Of a DNA stretch of 64,000 bases, positions 30,362-42,654 are shown one piece after another. Position numbers and translations under genes: made by a program. The notes beneath the pieces are model-generated. The model saw only the letters and a program-made list of their open reading frames with translations. It had not been told where the DNA came from and ran no database searches. Every line of letters begins with the position of its first letter. The stretch's first letter is position 1. Source of the stretch: Vermamoeba vermiformis (Eukaryota > Tubulinea > Echinamoebida); contig JBEWZL010000284.1 in the NCBI GenBank assembly GCA_045837725.1, forward strand, positions 37,036 through 101,035, written 5' to 3'.

Positions 30362-30637
30362 GTGCCCTAAAATCGGAACATAAGTCCTTAATAGCGATAA
30401 CGAAAAGAGTATATTTATTCCAAAGTTTTTGTAATGGATCTTTGTATGCGCGTTAATTTTGGTGAAGATTCATCCAAGAACGACAAAAAAACATAAAAAT
30501 AAATCAAATTATAATATGTTGATTAATATTTTTGTTGTGTGTTGCATTCCGAGGGAATCAAAATTTTGGATCACCGCAATTTAGTTCACCTTATTGTAAA
30601 ATAGATGAAACAATAGAATTTTATGTATATTTGTTAA

Positions 30638-33424
30638 ATGGAGAATATAGTTGCTTCAGCTGCGGATGTGATCAAAACTTATCGAGTTCCAAAGCTCGAA
30701 GCGGTTGTAGAATTTAAAAAACAGCACCAAGGCGAAATTAACGAAGTATCTTGGAACCATAATAGTAAGGAGATTGAATAGATTCGATTGCAAGGGCGTA
30801 ATATTATTTGGCGCCTTTTTAGAAAATCAATTTGAATTTAATTATGTTATTTCGGCTTCTACGAGCGTTTTAGTGGTATACATAATTACGTGCATCTATT
30901 TATTAATATTCAATAATTTAGATAAATTATTGGCGACGGGCAGTGCGGATGGAAAAATCTATTTGAACAGAGCCGACGGTGCTTCGTTAGGAATGTTCCC
31001 CGACAAGGATAATTGCGTAAGCGGCATTTAATATTAACAATATATTGCTAACTAGCATTTAGGAAACGAATTCCCTCTGCTTCAGTACCGGATCTCGTTA
31101 TCTAGCTACAGGAGGCTCCGATAACCTCGTTAAAATTTGGGATTTAAAGAAAAAGAGCGTAGTTAAGTTATTCAAGGTACGTCAAAAGCTTGCCATGTAG
31201 TAGACTAGAGATCCTAGATCCTTGATCTCGGTTGCTAGTGTTACGGTCTACGCTCGATTTTGTTAGTTTTAATAATATATATGTATAGACACACACGGAT
31301 ACTATCACATGTATACGATTCAGCCGTACAGACTCTCACTTAGCCTCGTGTACACTCAACGGAGAGCTGCATGTGCACAACTTACTGAGCGGCAAAACAG
31401 TGGCTCAATATAAGTTAGAAGACGCAGTAAGTAGTAGTCGAGGCCGAAAATACGGAATTTAATATTTGAAGCGTGATAGTATTCAAACTGTGTATGCGAA
31501 TGTGTTCTAATGTCTCTGATTTGTTTAGGCTTTCAAGGCTATCAGATACGCACCGTTGAAAAAGAACCAATTTGCTACATGTGCAGATTCGGGTGCAGTT
31601 CACATATGGGACTACACGAAGAAGCAACCAATTGGAGCGTTCAAAGGCACGTGTCAAGAGCGATATTATCCCTCAGTAACACCTTTTAATCTGATCTTTT
31701 TCATGTGAAATAGGCCACACTGCACCGACTAGTGCCATAGTTTACTCACCAACTATGCCAACACTTCTTATTTCAGCCGGTCTTGATAAAAAGATCGTGC
31801 TCATCGACACAGTCAAACAAGCGTACGTCCGTCCTATTACTTAGCCTTCAGCCATATCATTAATAAATTTAATAGGGCCACTAAGGTCATTCAAACACAA
31901 GCTCCTCTGACGGCCATGGACTTGCACGATGATGGCAATACATTGGTGGTTGGTACTGCTTCGGGTATGCTTTTCTCAACTATGGTTTATTACGCTACGC
32001 TAATTGTACTGACATTGCTTTATAGGCAAAATCATCGTGTACGACATTCGCAATGAGGTTAAGGCAGTCAGTGAGGTTCAGGCTCATAGCACCATCATCA
32101 GATCCATTCAACTCCAGCACGCTGAAGTGAAAGTAAGATTCTTTCAACTAATCAATATAAGATATTATTGCTCATGTTTATCTAGTCCGAGTTGATCAAG
32201 GACGATTTTATCCCCACGAGTCCTTCAGCCATGTCATTTAATAGCGGTGTCGATGACTCCACAGAAGATACTTTTGCTCGCCCAGGAGGCGTTCATGAAG
32301 TAGGTGACGTGCTTTCACCGTTGAAAGGGGGTAAGTTCTATTGATATATTATGGATAGAAGTTCTAATGATGATTTGTAGCGACACCAACGCGCCCCGAA
32401 GACGTTCTGTCACCCATCAGACCAATGGCAAACCTCGATGTCAATTCATCAATGGACCGCTCTTTGCATACTCCAGGAGGTCCTAATATGTCGTTCGACA
32501 ATGGCGTCTTATCGCCTTTGAGCACTAAGACCGGCAACAACTTCAGCGTCTTGTCGCCCATTCACCACGTCACAACATCTTCTCCGTTAGTGACGGCGAA
32601 GATGAGCTCACCGATGACAGGAGATGTCTTGTCTCCGTTAGGAAAAGACACGTACAGCAACGAGCTTTATACCAATACAAATGTCATCTCGCCCATCACG
32701 ACTGGCCCTTCATTAACGATCAACAAGCCAACCAATGCGGACCTGTTCTCAACACCTGTCACCAAAACTGATCACAAGGACAAGGCTGCGTTCTCTATCG
32801 AAGAGTATGTTACGCTTCCTACTCGTTAGCAGCTACTAACAGCTCAATAGACCACCGGTTTCGCCAATCAAAGTTGAGACCCCTGTTTATCCTAAGTACA
32901 CTCCTAGCGTCACAGCAGTTGACTTGCCGCCAACGGGCAGCTTCACAAACTACCAGTCCTCGCCTTCAGTAGAAATGACTGCCCCTGCAGGCACGCGCAA
33001 GAGCCTCAATCTTGGTCAACAGAAAGTTACAAACGTGTCAACAATGCAGACTGTTGAGTCTAGTACAGCGAGCATTGCAGCCGAGACTATTAAGAAACCC
33101 GCACCGCAGTTACAGCCGGCAGTACAGGCGAGTCACAGCAGCGGATCTGGTTCCGAATACACGAGCCCACCGCAGAGTGTCAACCAAGCATTGCAGTTTC
33201 AACAACAGTTATTGCAAGGTGTTATCTCAGACAGCTTGGCATCGTTCAGAGAAGAGGTTCTGGGTCAAGTTCAGAACTTGCATCTGGAGCTATTAAGACA
33301 GTTCCAGATCCAACAAATGGAAATTAATGCTTTGATGCAACATCATTACGGCGAGAAGCAAGAGTTATTAGAAGAGATTAAGCGGCTGAAAGAAGAGAAT
33401 AGGAGACTTAAGGACCTGTATTGA
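30638..33424 (+). CDS. NEDD1: NEDD1-like gamma-tubulin ring complex targeting protein
   Basis: The N-terminal half is a WD40 propeller built from many short exons (30638-30764, 30922-31016, 31063-31176, 31289-31426, 31529-31646 and onward). Blades include LLATGSADGKIYL, YLATGGSDNLVKIWD and FATCADSGAVHIWDY. A Ser/Pro-rich linker holds several LSPI/LSPL sites that look like proline-directed phosphorylation sites; in animals such sites let Plk1 and Cdk1 act on NEDD1. The C-terminus is the conserved helix that binds the gamma-tubulin complex (SLASFREEVLGQVQNLHLEL, LRQFQIQQMEINALMQ). It probably recruits microtubule nucleators to spindle or MTOC. The intron at 31647-31713 has a GCACGT donor. Confidence 0.92.
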
Positions 33425-33529
33425 GCAACTAAAAGTTACGTAAGCCTTTCTAACTAGTTACGGATCGAGTCATCACTGAACTTTTTTCTGCCGCAGATCG
33501 GACCACTAATGATAATTTATTTAAAATTT

Positions 33530-34936
33530 CTATAGTTGCAACACCAATACGATGCCACTAATAATCAACAGTAAAGAAAGGTGGTTCGTTACGTGAGTTA
33601 CGTCGCTTGTCCTTGCTTTCGGCACGTTAGAGTTACCTTGAGGAGAGCTTGATTGAGGAGCAGATGTTTGAGGACTTGCTACATACGGCGCTGATTGAGG
33701 TATTTGTTCTAATGTCATTCAACCGATTAATACTTACTCGACCAGAAGGTTAAATGCTGTTGCTGCTCGACTTACCGAATGAGCCAACGCGAATGAACCA
33801 AATGTTGCTGCTCACCGATGGCTGCATCACAAACACATTGAGACCAGGTACGTAAAGAAACCGCTTGTTGATGCCTGATCCGGAGCTGGGCGTAGAGGGT
33901 GGTGTCGCAGATCCCTCAGTCAAAGGCAAAGTACTCATTTCCCAACCATCACTGCCATCATTCGGAGTGATGACGTAGATACGTCCGACCGAGGAGAGCT
34001 GGCCATAGTAGAATAGAAAGCGGTCATTCACAGGATCATAGTCCATGGCAGAGTACGTTGGAGATTCGGAGATGAACAGATCCAGCGCACTACTGTTTTT
34101 GAAGGTGACTTTGTACTGCGCATCACCAGGGTTGAGCGGAATGCGCGACGCTTGCACGCCTAAATCCGTATTATAGCCTTGACCGTCTCCGAACTCCAGT
34201 GTGAAAAGTTGATGACGACGCGTGTCATGTGCCCATGGCCAGCGTGCAAAGATGTTAGCATTCTTGGTGATTGGGTTTGTCAACTCTTTCTTCTCCAAAT
34301 CGATGCGAGTCAAGCTGTTGGCCCAGATGATGCTGCTGTTGGTTTCACGAAGTACCCCGTATCCTTTAGTGATGTTTGGCCAAGTGTTTTGTGGATCCCA
34401 TTGGTTCGTGTCAGGATTGAACCCGTCAGTCGTCGGAAAGGCCGTACCACTTCCAAATACACCGTAGGCACCACATAGAATAATTCTATTGATTGCAGGA
34501 ACCCACATGCTGTGTTGATAGTTGTGACGAGAAGAAGGCAAGCCATCTTTATAGTAGGCCACGTCTTCAACGACAAACTCTTGGGGAGTTGGCTGTGCGC
34601 GCATGATCCACTGTGGCTGATCGTCTGTCAACTTAATTGATACAACTCGATTATCATGAGAGTCATGATGACCACCGTTAGCAACGACGAACAACTCCGT
34701 GGTGTCTTCTCGAAGAACGAAGCTGCCCCAAGGATCAATTGCTGCTCCTCCAGCACCGCTCGTGCCGTTAATTTCAAACCATTGATTCATTGGTTTGCCT
34801 GCTAGCCATGCTGGTTCGGCGGCCTAACAATGGTTTGAGGTGATGATTCAAATGCCAATGTGAGAGAGTTGGTATTTACCGAAGTACATCCAACCACAGC
34901 GAAAAGAAAGAGAAGGACATACAACCCAGAAGACAT
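33530..34936 (-). CDS. Secreted kelch/galactose-oxidase-like surface protein, copy 1
   Basis: Three exons: a signal-peptide exon ending near 34880 (MSSGLYVLLFLFAVVGC), a large exon about 33772-34826, and a tail exon from about 33715 down to 33530. The central domain carries kelch-type beta-propeller blades (RHNYQHSMWVPAINRIILCG, DGFNPDTNQWDPQNTW, NDRFLFYYGQL). No copper-oxidase radical centre is evident, so it is probably a binding or adhesion domain. The tail is Ser/Pro/Gln-rich and ends in a hydrophobic run (LSLLLIISGIVLVLQL), fitting a GPI anchor or membrane anchor. An ATG at 34984 is also in frame, but the one at 34936 places the signal peptide correctly. It is tandem to copy 2 at 35185. 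Confidence 0.85.
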
Positions 34937-35012
34937 CAGAGCCGATTCGTTTGTGGTCGTGGTATGGAATTTAATAGAATACAAATCTTTATGACTTATT
35001 TAAATGAGGGAC

Positions 35013-35028
35013 GGGACAGGCCTGTCCC
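35013..35028. promoter_or_regulatory. Perfect 16-bp palindrome upstream of kelch copy 1
   Basis: GGGACAGGCCTGTCCC is a perfect palindrome about 75 bp upstream of the copy 1 start codon. The flanking blocks GACGGGACA and CAGGGGAC are also present about 75 bp upstream of copy 2 (36650-36668), separated there by only two bases. It is probably a transcription-factor site. Confidence 0.5.
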
Positions 35029-35184
35029 CAGGGGACGTTGGATTGAAATTTCACCAGAGTGTCACCGATCGATCAACAGTCATCACGGTAACCGACTCAC
35101 AAATCCTAATATAATCGTTCATTTATTAGCGTATTACAAAAATAACGTCATTTACTAGTACATAAAATAATAATGGCTCGGTTT

Positions 35185-36572
35185 TTAGCTCATTAAAACG
35201 AGACTGATTATCACTACTATCACTGATAGGTAGCTCATAACGGCAGAAACATCGCTCGTCCTTGCTTTCGGCACATTAGAGCTTGATTGAGGAGAGTTCG
35301 ATGACTGAGGAGCAGTTGTTTGAGGACTTGCTACATACGGCGCTGATTGAGGTATTTGTTCTAACGCCAATTAATTACTACTAACTCACTTTATGATGAC
35401 AGTAGTGTCTTGACTTACCGAAAGAACCAACGCGAATGAACCAAATGTTGCTGCTCACCGATGGCTGCATCACAAACACATTGAGACCAGGTACGTAAAG
35501 AAATCGTTTGTTGACGCCAGCCCCAGGAGCGGAGGGCGGTGTTGCAGATCCGTCGGCCAAAGGCAAAGTGCTCATTTCCCAACCATCACTGCCATCGTTC
35601 GGAGTGATGACGTAGATGCGACCAGCTGAGGTAAGTTGACCATAATAGAACAGAAAGCGGTCATTCATGGGATCGTAGTCCATGCCAGCGTACGTCGGGG
35701 CTTCGGAGATGAACAGATCCGTTGTGGAGCTATTTTTGAACGTGACTTTGTACTGCGTGTCACCAGGGTTTAGTGGAATACGTGCGGCTTGAATACCTAA
35801 CTCGGTATTAAAGCCTTGACCGTCTCCAAATTGCAGCGAGAAGAGTTGATGACGACGCGTATCATGCGCCCATGGCCAGCGTGCAAAGACATTGGCAGTC
35901 GTTGTGATTGGTTTTGTCAACTCTTTCTTCTCAAGATCGATGCGAGTCAAGCTGTTGGCCCAAATGATGCTGCTGTTAGTTTCACGGAGCACTCCGTATC
36001 CTTGAGTGATGTTTGGCCAAGTGTTTTGTGGATCCCATTGATTCGTGTCAGGATTGAATCCGTCAATCGTCGGAAAGGCATAGGCAGATCCGTACACGGC
36101 ATAAGCGCCGCACATAATGAGGCGATTAATTGCCGGGACCCACATGCTGTGTTGATAGTTGTGACGAGCAGAAGGCAAGCCATCTTTATAGTAGGGCACG
36201 TCTTGAACGACAAGTTCCTGGGGAGTCGGCTGTACGCGTACGATCCACTGTGGCTGATCGTCTGTCAGCTTAATGGAGACAACTCGATTATCATAAGAGT
36301 CTCCATGGCCGCCACTGGCAGCGACAAAAAGCTCCGTGGTGTCTTCTCGAAGAACGAAACTGCCCCAAGCATTCAGTGCTGCTCCGCCAGCACCGCTCGT
36401 GCCGTTAATTTCAAACCATTGATTCATTGGTTTGCCTGCTAGCCATGCTGGTTCGGCAGCCTAATTTATTGATATCATTAATATTTAGTTAATTATTTAA
36501 TTCAAAGTTGGCACTTACCGAAGCAAATCCAACGACAGCAAAAACAAAAAGAAGGGAATATAACTTTGCCAT
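35185..36572 (-). CDS. Secreted kelch/galactose-oxidase-like surface protein, copy 2
   Basis: Same three-exon layout as copy 1: signal peptide exon (MAKLYSLLFVFAVVGFAS, start ATG at 36572), a kelch propeller exon of about 340 residues (DGFNPDTNQWDPQNTWPNIT; NDRFLFYYGQLTSAGRIYV) and a Ser/Pro/Gln-rich tail exon (SPQTTAPQSSNSPQSSSN) ending in a hydrophobic segment (LSVIVVIISLVLM). Protein identity with copy 1 is very high through the propeller. The function is likely extracellular recognition. Both genes share leader blocks, so they are probably co-expressed. Confidence 0.85.
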
Positions 36573-36824
36573 TAGAAGTCGATTCGTATGTGGTCGTGGT
36601 ATGGAATCATATTATTTGACAGAACACGGAAACGCGAGCAGTTTGACAGGACGGGACAAACAGGGGACTTTTGCGAACAAAGAATCTTCGGTGAAATTTC
36701 ATCCAGAGCTTTAAAAAGCATCACTCCGCTTGGCATTCATGTCGCTAAGGACGGTATTTTTACAATTTTACCTTTGCAAGCCGCTTTTTCGCTTGCGTGG
36801 CATTTATTTTTATACAATCTGCAG

Positions 36825-38815
36825 CTATACAATAACGTACAATACAAACATAATTACAAGAGAATAGACAGGTGTCATTGCACCTCCAATAGACTTTGCA
36901 TCTGCTGGTTGTTGTGGTGTAGCGGTTTTACTGGGCGCAGCAGATCCAGGCACAGCAGCTGTTTGCGGCTGATTTTCGTTACTTGGCCCAGCACTAGGCA
37001 CTTCGCTATTAACTGGCGATGACGAAGGCGGCGAGGAGGTGTTGGGCGGATCAATTGGAGAGGAGCTCGGAGTATCAATAGGACTAGCAACTGGAGCTTG
37101 CACCACCCGATCGCCATTCGCCTCGGATCCGGTCTCTTTCAAGCCAGACGAAACGAATCCTACGGTGCTCGAACCATCAGGATTGAGTACTTGGTTCATT
37201 AAGGTCGTGTTTGAAGCACTTTGAATGAAAGTTTGAACACTTTGGGAGGCGGAAGGTTCGCTGGTTCCAGATCCTGCACCAGCGATCTCGAGTTCGAGTG
37301 TGGCCAGATCTGCTTGATTGATCGATCGTTTAGCACCTCCACCATAAGTATATCCAATCACAATAATTCGCGAAGGTGAGATCTGCAGCAGAGTAGCGAT
37401 CGATTGTACAATGGTTGCTATCTCTGCATCCGTCAAATTTCGAGCAGCGGTGAATGTAACGGATACTTTCAATGCTGCTGGACAAAGATTATTGATGTTG
37501 GCAGTATTAATGGTAAGTTGATGATCGTTTAAAGTCCACGTAGTCGTTTGTCCATCCCAAGGAATCGAAAAAGCATTAACAGGGTAATATTCTGGTAGAA
37601 ATTAGCAAGGATGAAATATTTTTTGTTATCACGTACGAGATCTGCCTGGTGCGAATGTCGTCAATTGACCGCGATCTGCATCCCCTGGCGAGAAAGAGTT
37701 CTGGGGGCCTATATCAAACTGCTTGGACACACTTCCGAGATTATTATAGCCGAAATGAGCTATATAAGAGCCTCCTCCTAAGTCTTCAAAGCACTCCAAA
37801 ATTGGTACCAGACCAGTCGGCGCTGTACCGTACATTAACTTTCAAATTTTGTTCTATTTCTTTGTAATATCCTTACTAGCTGTAAAGTCCCACGTAGTTA
37901 TTTCTTGCTGCATATATCCACCGCCAGTTGCACCGCTCAAGCCGAGGTAGTATTTCCCAGGCCCAAAGTACTGCGTAATGTCCAACGTGAAGGTTTGATC
38001 CGTTGCGGTAACTGGAGCTCTAATCTAATTAAGCATATCAAATTAATATCTTAAAATTGGTAGAACAATAGTTTTAGCTACCCGGAAAGTGGATGGCGGG
38101 GAGTAGTCGATCCTAACGGTAAGCGGACCTGAGCATCGCCAAGACAACATATTCATGTCTTGCAGAAAAGGAACATTGTCGGCAGGGCCCATAGTCATGC
38201 CCACAGCGCTATATTACCAAGTTCAGTAAAAGCTTAAAAAGTTTGACTTCGTATAAATTGCAATAAAATCGAGTATCGATAAAAACTAATATTTCAATGA
38301 ATATTTGGCTCTTTATAGTCGAATCAAAGACGTACTTTGCTTTGAACAGGATCTTGCCTTGCCAAACGATAAAGCCTACTAACGCGATGCTAGTTTTTTC
38401 AGTTAGACCCAACGAGGATCCAAACGATACATCTTCGTTAGTATTAATTGACGGTGCAATGAAGAACGCAAAACTAAAATAATAAAAAATTAATACTTTA
38501 ATAACAGTCGCCTACGAGATCTTACCCGTCCGCTCCTCCAGACCAGACAATAGTGTCACAGCTCGTACTTTGGTATGTTAATGTGGTAGTGAATCCATCC
38601 AATACGTTTTGGGCCTCGCTCCAGTAAACAACAGATCCGGTACCTTGTTCGGCTAAGCTTAAAATTACACTTCCTGTCGATATAGATCCGTTTCCTTGAA
38701 GTACGAAGTTATTTACAGGAATATTAGGAGCGGCGATGCTGAAATCCGCTATCGCGTGGTGCGTAAAGTAACCGAAAGTGAACAAAAATAAAATCCCTAA
38801 ATTATATGACACCAT
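36825..38815 (-). CDS. L-type-lectin-like modular surface protein, copy 1
   Basis: The exons read: signal peptide (MVSYNLGILFLFTFGYFTHH, from 38815), a legume/L-type lectin-like beta sandwich (IPVNNFVLQGNGSISTGSVI; ALVGFIVWQGKILFKAK; FTLDITQYFGPGKYYLGLSG), then a second small domain with the consensus CxxxxxxYxAHFGYxN...GPxNxFSPGDxDRGQ, a third domain with a ferredoxin-like helix pattern (LTDAEIATIVQSIATLLQIS), a long Pro/Ser/Thr-rich stalk, and a hydrophobic C-terminus (MTPVYSLVIMFVLYVIV) that suits a GPI anchor. The GYxN..GPxN..FSPxxxDRGQ domain is known in bacterial and protist surface proteins. The role is probably sugar binding at the cell surface. Exons total about 520 residues. Confidence 0.75.
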
Positions 38816-39079
38816 TTAGTGAATATTTACAGACTAAATGTGTCATTCATTGTACAAAATAAAAAAAAATGCGATTAACGTACGAACACATTTCTTTCCT
38901 CACGGATCCAAATTAGGAAAGAGCAGCCAAAGTTCACCTTTAGTACTAGTTCCATTGGATGCGTAGCAAGGATTTGATAGTTACTCGAATATGAGCAGTA
39001 TTACATACCAAACAAAATCTCGAGGCCTGAGCTCCAAGAAGATCTAGCCTATTTTATGCCGATCGTACACGTCATTCAC

Positions 39080-41008
39080 CTATAGGAGGACTACAACCAC
39101 CACTGCTACCACCAATGACATTACAGTTGACATCGAAGTTGCGAGCGAAACAGCTTTGGGCACAGTCGACGGCGCAGTGGTTGCAACAGGCTGTGCGACG
39201 GGCGATGTGACAGGTGGAGCGACAACAAGTGAGCCAGTGCCTTCAACGCCCGTTGACTTCGGATTCACCGATATGACTTCAATGGTGTTCTCGGTGCCCG
39301 GTGGATTGAGCACTTCATTTACAAGCGTGCTGTTCGATGCACTGTTGACGAACTTCTGAACACTTTCTGCGGCTGAAGGCTCGTTCTCCGTCTGCGAATC
39401 TGTGCCACTGATCTCGAGCTCGAGTGTGCCTTGCTGACTTTGCATTATAGATCGAGCAATTGGCAAGGAGATGATCACGTAATTGACACTGGTGACCGTG
39501 ACACGCGTGGATGAAATTCCCAAGAAGTTGGCCAGGGACTGCACTATCGCATTGATCTGGGTATCGCTAAGATTCGCTGCAGTTGAGAAGACGATGACAA
39601 TTTTAAGTGATTTGGGACAAAGAAAAGCTGTGTTGGCCGCGTTGAACCTCACAAAGTTTGATGTCAAGTTCCACGTCAATTCGGTTCCGTTCCATCCAAA
39701 GGAGAATGCACTTAACGGATAGCTTGCTACTCTAAACGTCAGTATGATGCATAATATATTCATCACATATCATTTGAATTGCCAGTATTAGACTTACTGG
39801 ATCTACCACTTTGGAAGGTTGTCGGTTGACCACGATCTTGCGGGTCTGGGGAGAAGCCGTTATTTGGGCCAACCTCATAAGAGAGCGGTGCTGTCGTTGG
39901 GTTTCGATAGCCCATGTATGCTACATATGTGTCTTTGTTGGCTGGCTTTTCGTAGCACTCCAGAATAGGAATGACCTCTGGGGGTGGCGGAACTGAAATT
40001 GGTCTCAATTAGCACTTGTAGCGTAATGATATATCTAGTCTTCGGCGTACCACCAGTGAATTCCCAGGAGGTAATTGTTTGTTTCATGAACGCCTGACCA
40101 GTCGCAGCACTTAAGCCGACGTACAACTGCGAATAGGGATCAAAATAGTTCCTCAAGTCCATAGTGATGGATTCATTGAGATTTGTAGTGTTGCTCGTTA
40201 TCTACGCGATTATTAGTTCATATTCTTGTAATACTGTTAAGAGTTTTGAACGTACGCGGAAAGTTGGAGGAGCGTACTCGATTTGAACGTAGATCCCGGG
40301 AGAATAACACCGCCATCCAGATACAATAGCATTAACAGCTGTATAACCTGCGCGGGGACCCAGAATAGCTTCAGTTCTGTGGCGGAGGAAAAGATTAAAT
40401 ATGAACTTTAAAAAAGAATTATTCTATAAACCAAATTAAAGATGATTAAAGTGCATCTTCGGATGTGGAAACTACATAGAGTTAATATAGATAACTTACG
40501 TTGCTTTGTAAACTATTTTATCGTTCAACAGATCAAATCCGACCATTGCAATATTCGTTTTATTCGCTAGGCCTAATGTTCCTCCTGTAGATAATGTTTC
40601 TGAGGTATTAATTGACGAGGCGAAGAAAAATGAGAAGCTGTCAAAATAAAAAATTATTAATTATTCTTTGGGATCGCGCAGTCTTGCTTACCCGTCTCCG
40701 CCGCCATAATAGGGAACCACATCGCAATCCGTGCTTATGTATAATATAGTAGCTTTGAAGCCATGTTGAACATCTTGTGCGTATTTCCAATAGACAATAG
40801 ATGAGGTTGCTTGCTGGTTCAACGACAGAATTATGTCTGTTGTTGACACAGAGCCATTTCCTTGAAATACTAGATTATCTACTGGAATACTTGGGGTTGA
40901 AATAGTGAAGTCAGCTGTAACTAGAACAGATGCGCAACAAATATATAAAAACAAAATCTGTAAAGCGACGCTTAAGTCTGGGGTCATTTTTTTTCGAAAA
41001 GACCTCAT
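39080..41008 (-). CDS. L-type-lectin-like modular surface protein, copy 2
   Basis: A tandem paralogue of 36825-38815 with the same order of parts. Signal peptide: LSVALQILFLYICCASVLVT (start ATG 41008, a second Met seven residues later). Lectin sandwich: IPVDNLVFQGNGSVSTTDII, GLSAATGQAFMKQTITSWEF. Next come the GPNNGFSPDPQDRGQPTTF domain, the helix-strand domain (LSDTQINAIVQSLANFLGIS), a Pro/Thr/Val-rich stalk and a hydrophobic end (MSLVVAVVVVVLL). The protein sequence has diverged more from copy 1 than the kelch pair has. It is likely a cell-surface carbohydrate-binding protein; the ligand is unknown. Confidence 0.75.
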
Positions 41009-41284
41009 GTTGTGGCTGTAAGGTTGAGAATTAGAACTGCTGAGGAAAAGGGCAACTTTTTGTATCCAAATTTTGATATTTTGACACCTTCAGAGCGGAT
41101 CGACGAATTAAATCTGAATGATGGATAGTTCAGAAGCAGCGTAAAGGGATTCAGCGTAGAATAGTACTGCGGATCTATAATCTATTGGTAAGATTTATTA
41201 TTCTTCTATGTACATTGTTAAATTAATTTATATAGTTCTATATATTATAGGTACTTAGTTATTTGTATTTACAACGCGGATCTC

Positions 41285-42654
41285 GTCTATTTATGGTGCT
41301 TCTTTTTCTTGTGCTTGCTAGGGGTTTGTTGGATCACAACTGGCGACGAGGCTTCGGCACCTGCTTCATTCATTATGGCGCCTTCATCATCAAAAGTAGG
41401 CTTAGCATCAACTACAACAACGCCAGTTTCAACAGTCTCGTCAGTCTCAGCTCCTATGATTCAAATACAAGTCAGTACGCGATTTTATCAATTTTATTTG
41501 TATGTTTATATTAATATTATCCATGGAAGAATAGCGATTTGAGTATTATATATCTTATATTGGGGATACTTACGGATAGCAGCGTTCAAGTTGACAACAA
41601 TATCGTCGACTTGGTTTCTGAAGTCTTGCATGGCGCGCTTATCATTAGGAGAAGGGAATCTGTCCTCCAATTGACTGAACATGTTCTTAATAACCTCAAG
41701 GCTACCAACAGTCTCGGTTTCGATCTCTTGGTGAGCGCGGACCTTCTCTTCCATTTGGCGCAACAAGGCCTTTTCTTTGGTGGATCGCATTGAGGCCCAG
41801 AGAAGAGTGCCCAAGAACAAGAGGGTCTCTAAGCCGACCCAGAACAAGTTTGAAGGGTCGTTCCAGAAGGCTTGAACGGGACCTTGAGTGAACTCGTCTT
41901 CAGCTATAAGATGAGCATTAATGACCTCGCAAAGTTTGCCACGTCGAATTTTCGGCGGATGGGCCAAGTACTTACAGACAGTAGCGGGCTTAGGAGCCAA
42001 GTTCTTGTTGAGATCTTGCTTGGCTTGGTTGTACTTTTGTTCCCAGTCCTTGGCGTTTTCGTTAGCTTCGGAAAGCTTACGATCCCATCTCTTGCGCTCG
42101 GTTTCGACGACTTGTTCGATGAGCTTTTCAACATCTTCATCGCTCATTCGACGCGAGGCTTCGTCTTTAGAGCCGCTTGTATCGCGATCGCTTTGACGCG
42201 AAGATTGTTGGTTTTGGCTTTGATCGGGTTGATCTTGGCGAGAGGATCCTTCGCCCTTACCCTTGCCTTGCGTACCTGAGGTATCCCCTCCATACGCTGG
42301 CCCTTTATTACTCTCTTGATCGATTCCTGAGAGGTGTTGTTGTCCATCTTGTTGAGATTTCGAAGGCAGCTCGTCGAGAACTTCTGTGTTGGCAGTCGTC
42401 ACTACGGTAGTTTTTTCTAATGAAATTATTGGCAATTAATAAGTTTATTACAAAAGAATAATCAGAATAAAGAATAAATATTGTAGATGTGCAGAATTGA
42501 AAAACATTTATAAATCACCAGAGCCTTCAATAAATAAACTAAACTTACCAATTTGAGCTGGAGGAAGGGGTTGTTGTGGTGGTAAAAATAAAGAGCCAAT
42601 AAAAGCTGCTGCAAGAGCAACTGTGACAGTGGCACGGGTGTATAGCGCGTTCAT
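41285..42654 (-). CDS. Membrane protein with coiled coil, unrecognised
   Basis: About 400 residues in four or so exons. The N-terminus (MNALYTRATVTVALAAAFIGSL) is a signal peptide or signal anchor. Next come a Gln/Ser/Asp-rich disordered region with a GKGKGEG run, a charged coiled coil (SDEDVEKLIEQVVETERKRW), one clear membrane segment (LFWVGLETLLFLGTLLWAS), a second helical region (RQMEEKVRAHQEIETETV) and an acidic tail ending KHKKKKHHK. The piece CKYLAHPPKIRRG is intron, not protein. The two-membrane-segment design recalls organelle tethers such as MIC60, but I see no MIC60 signature. Function unknown. Confidence 0.6.

Noticed and set aside
35816-36442. 208-codon frame opposite kelch copy 2
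   Set aside because: It has a counterpart opposite copy 1 only because the sense strand is conserved, and lacks a domain or splice signals.
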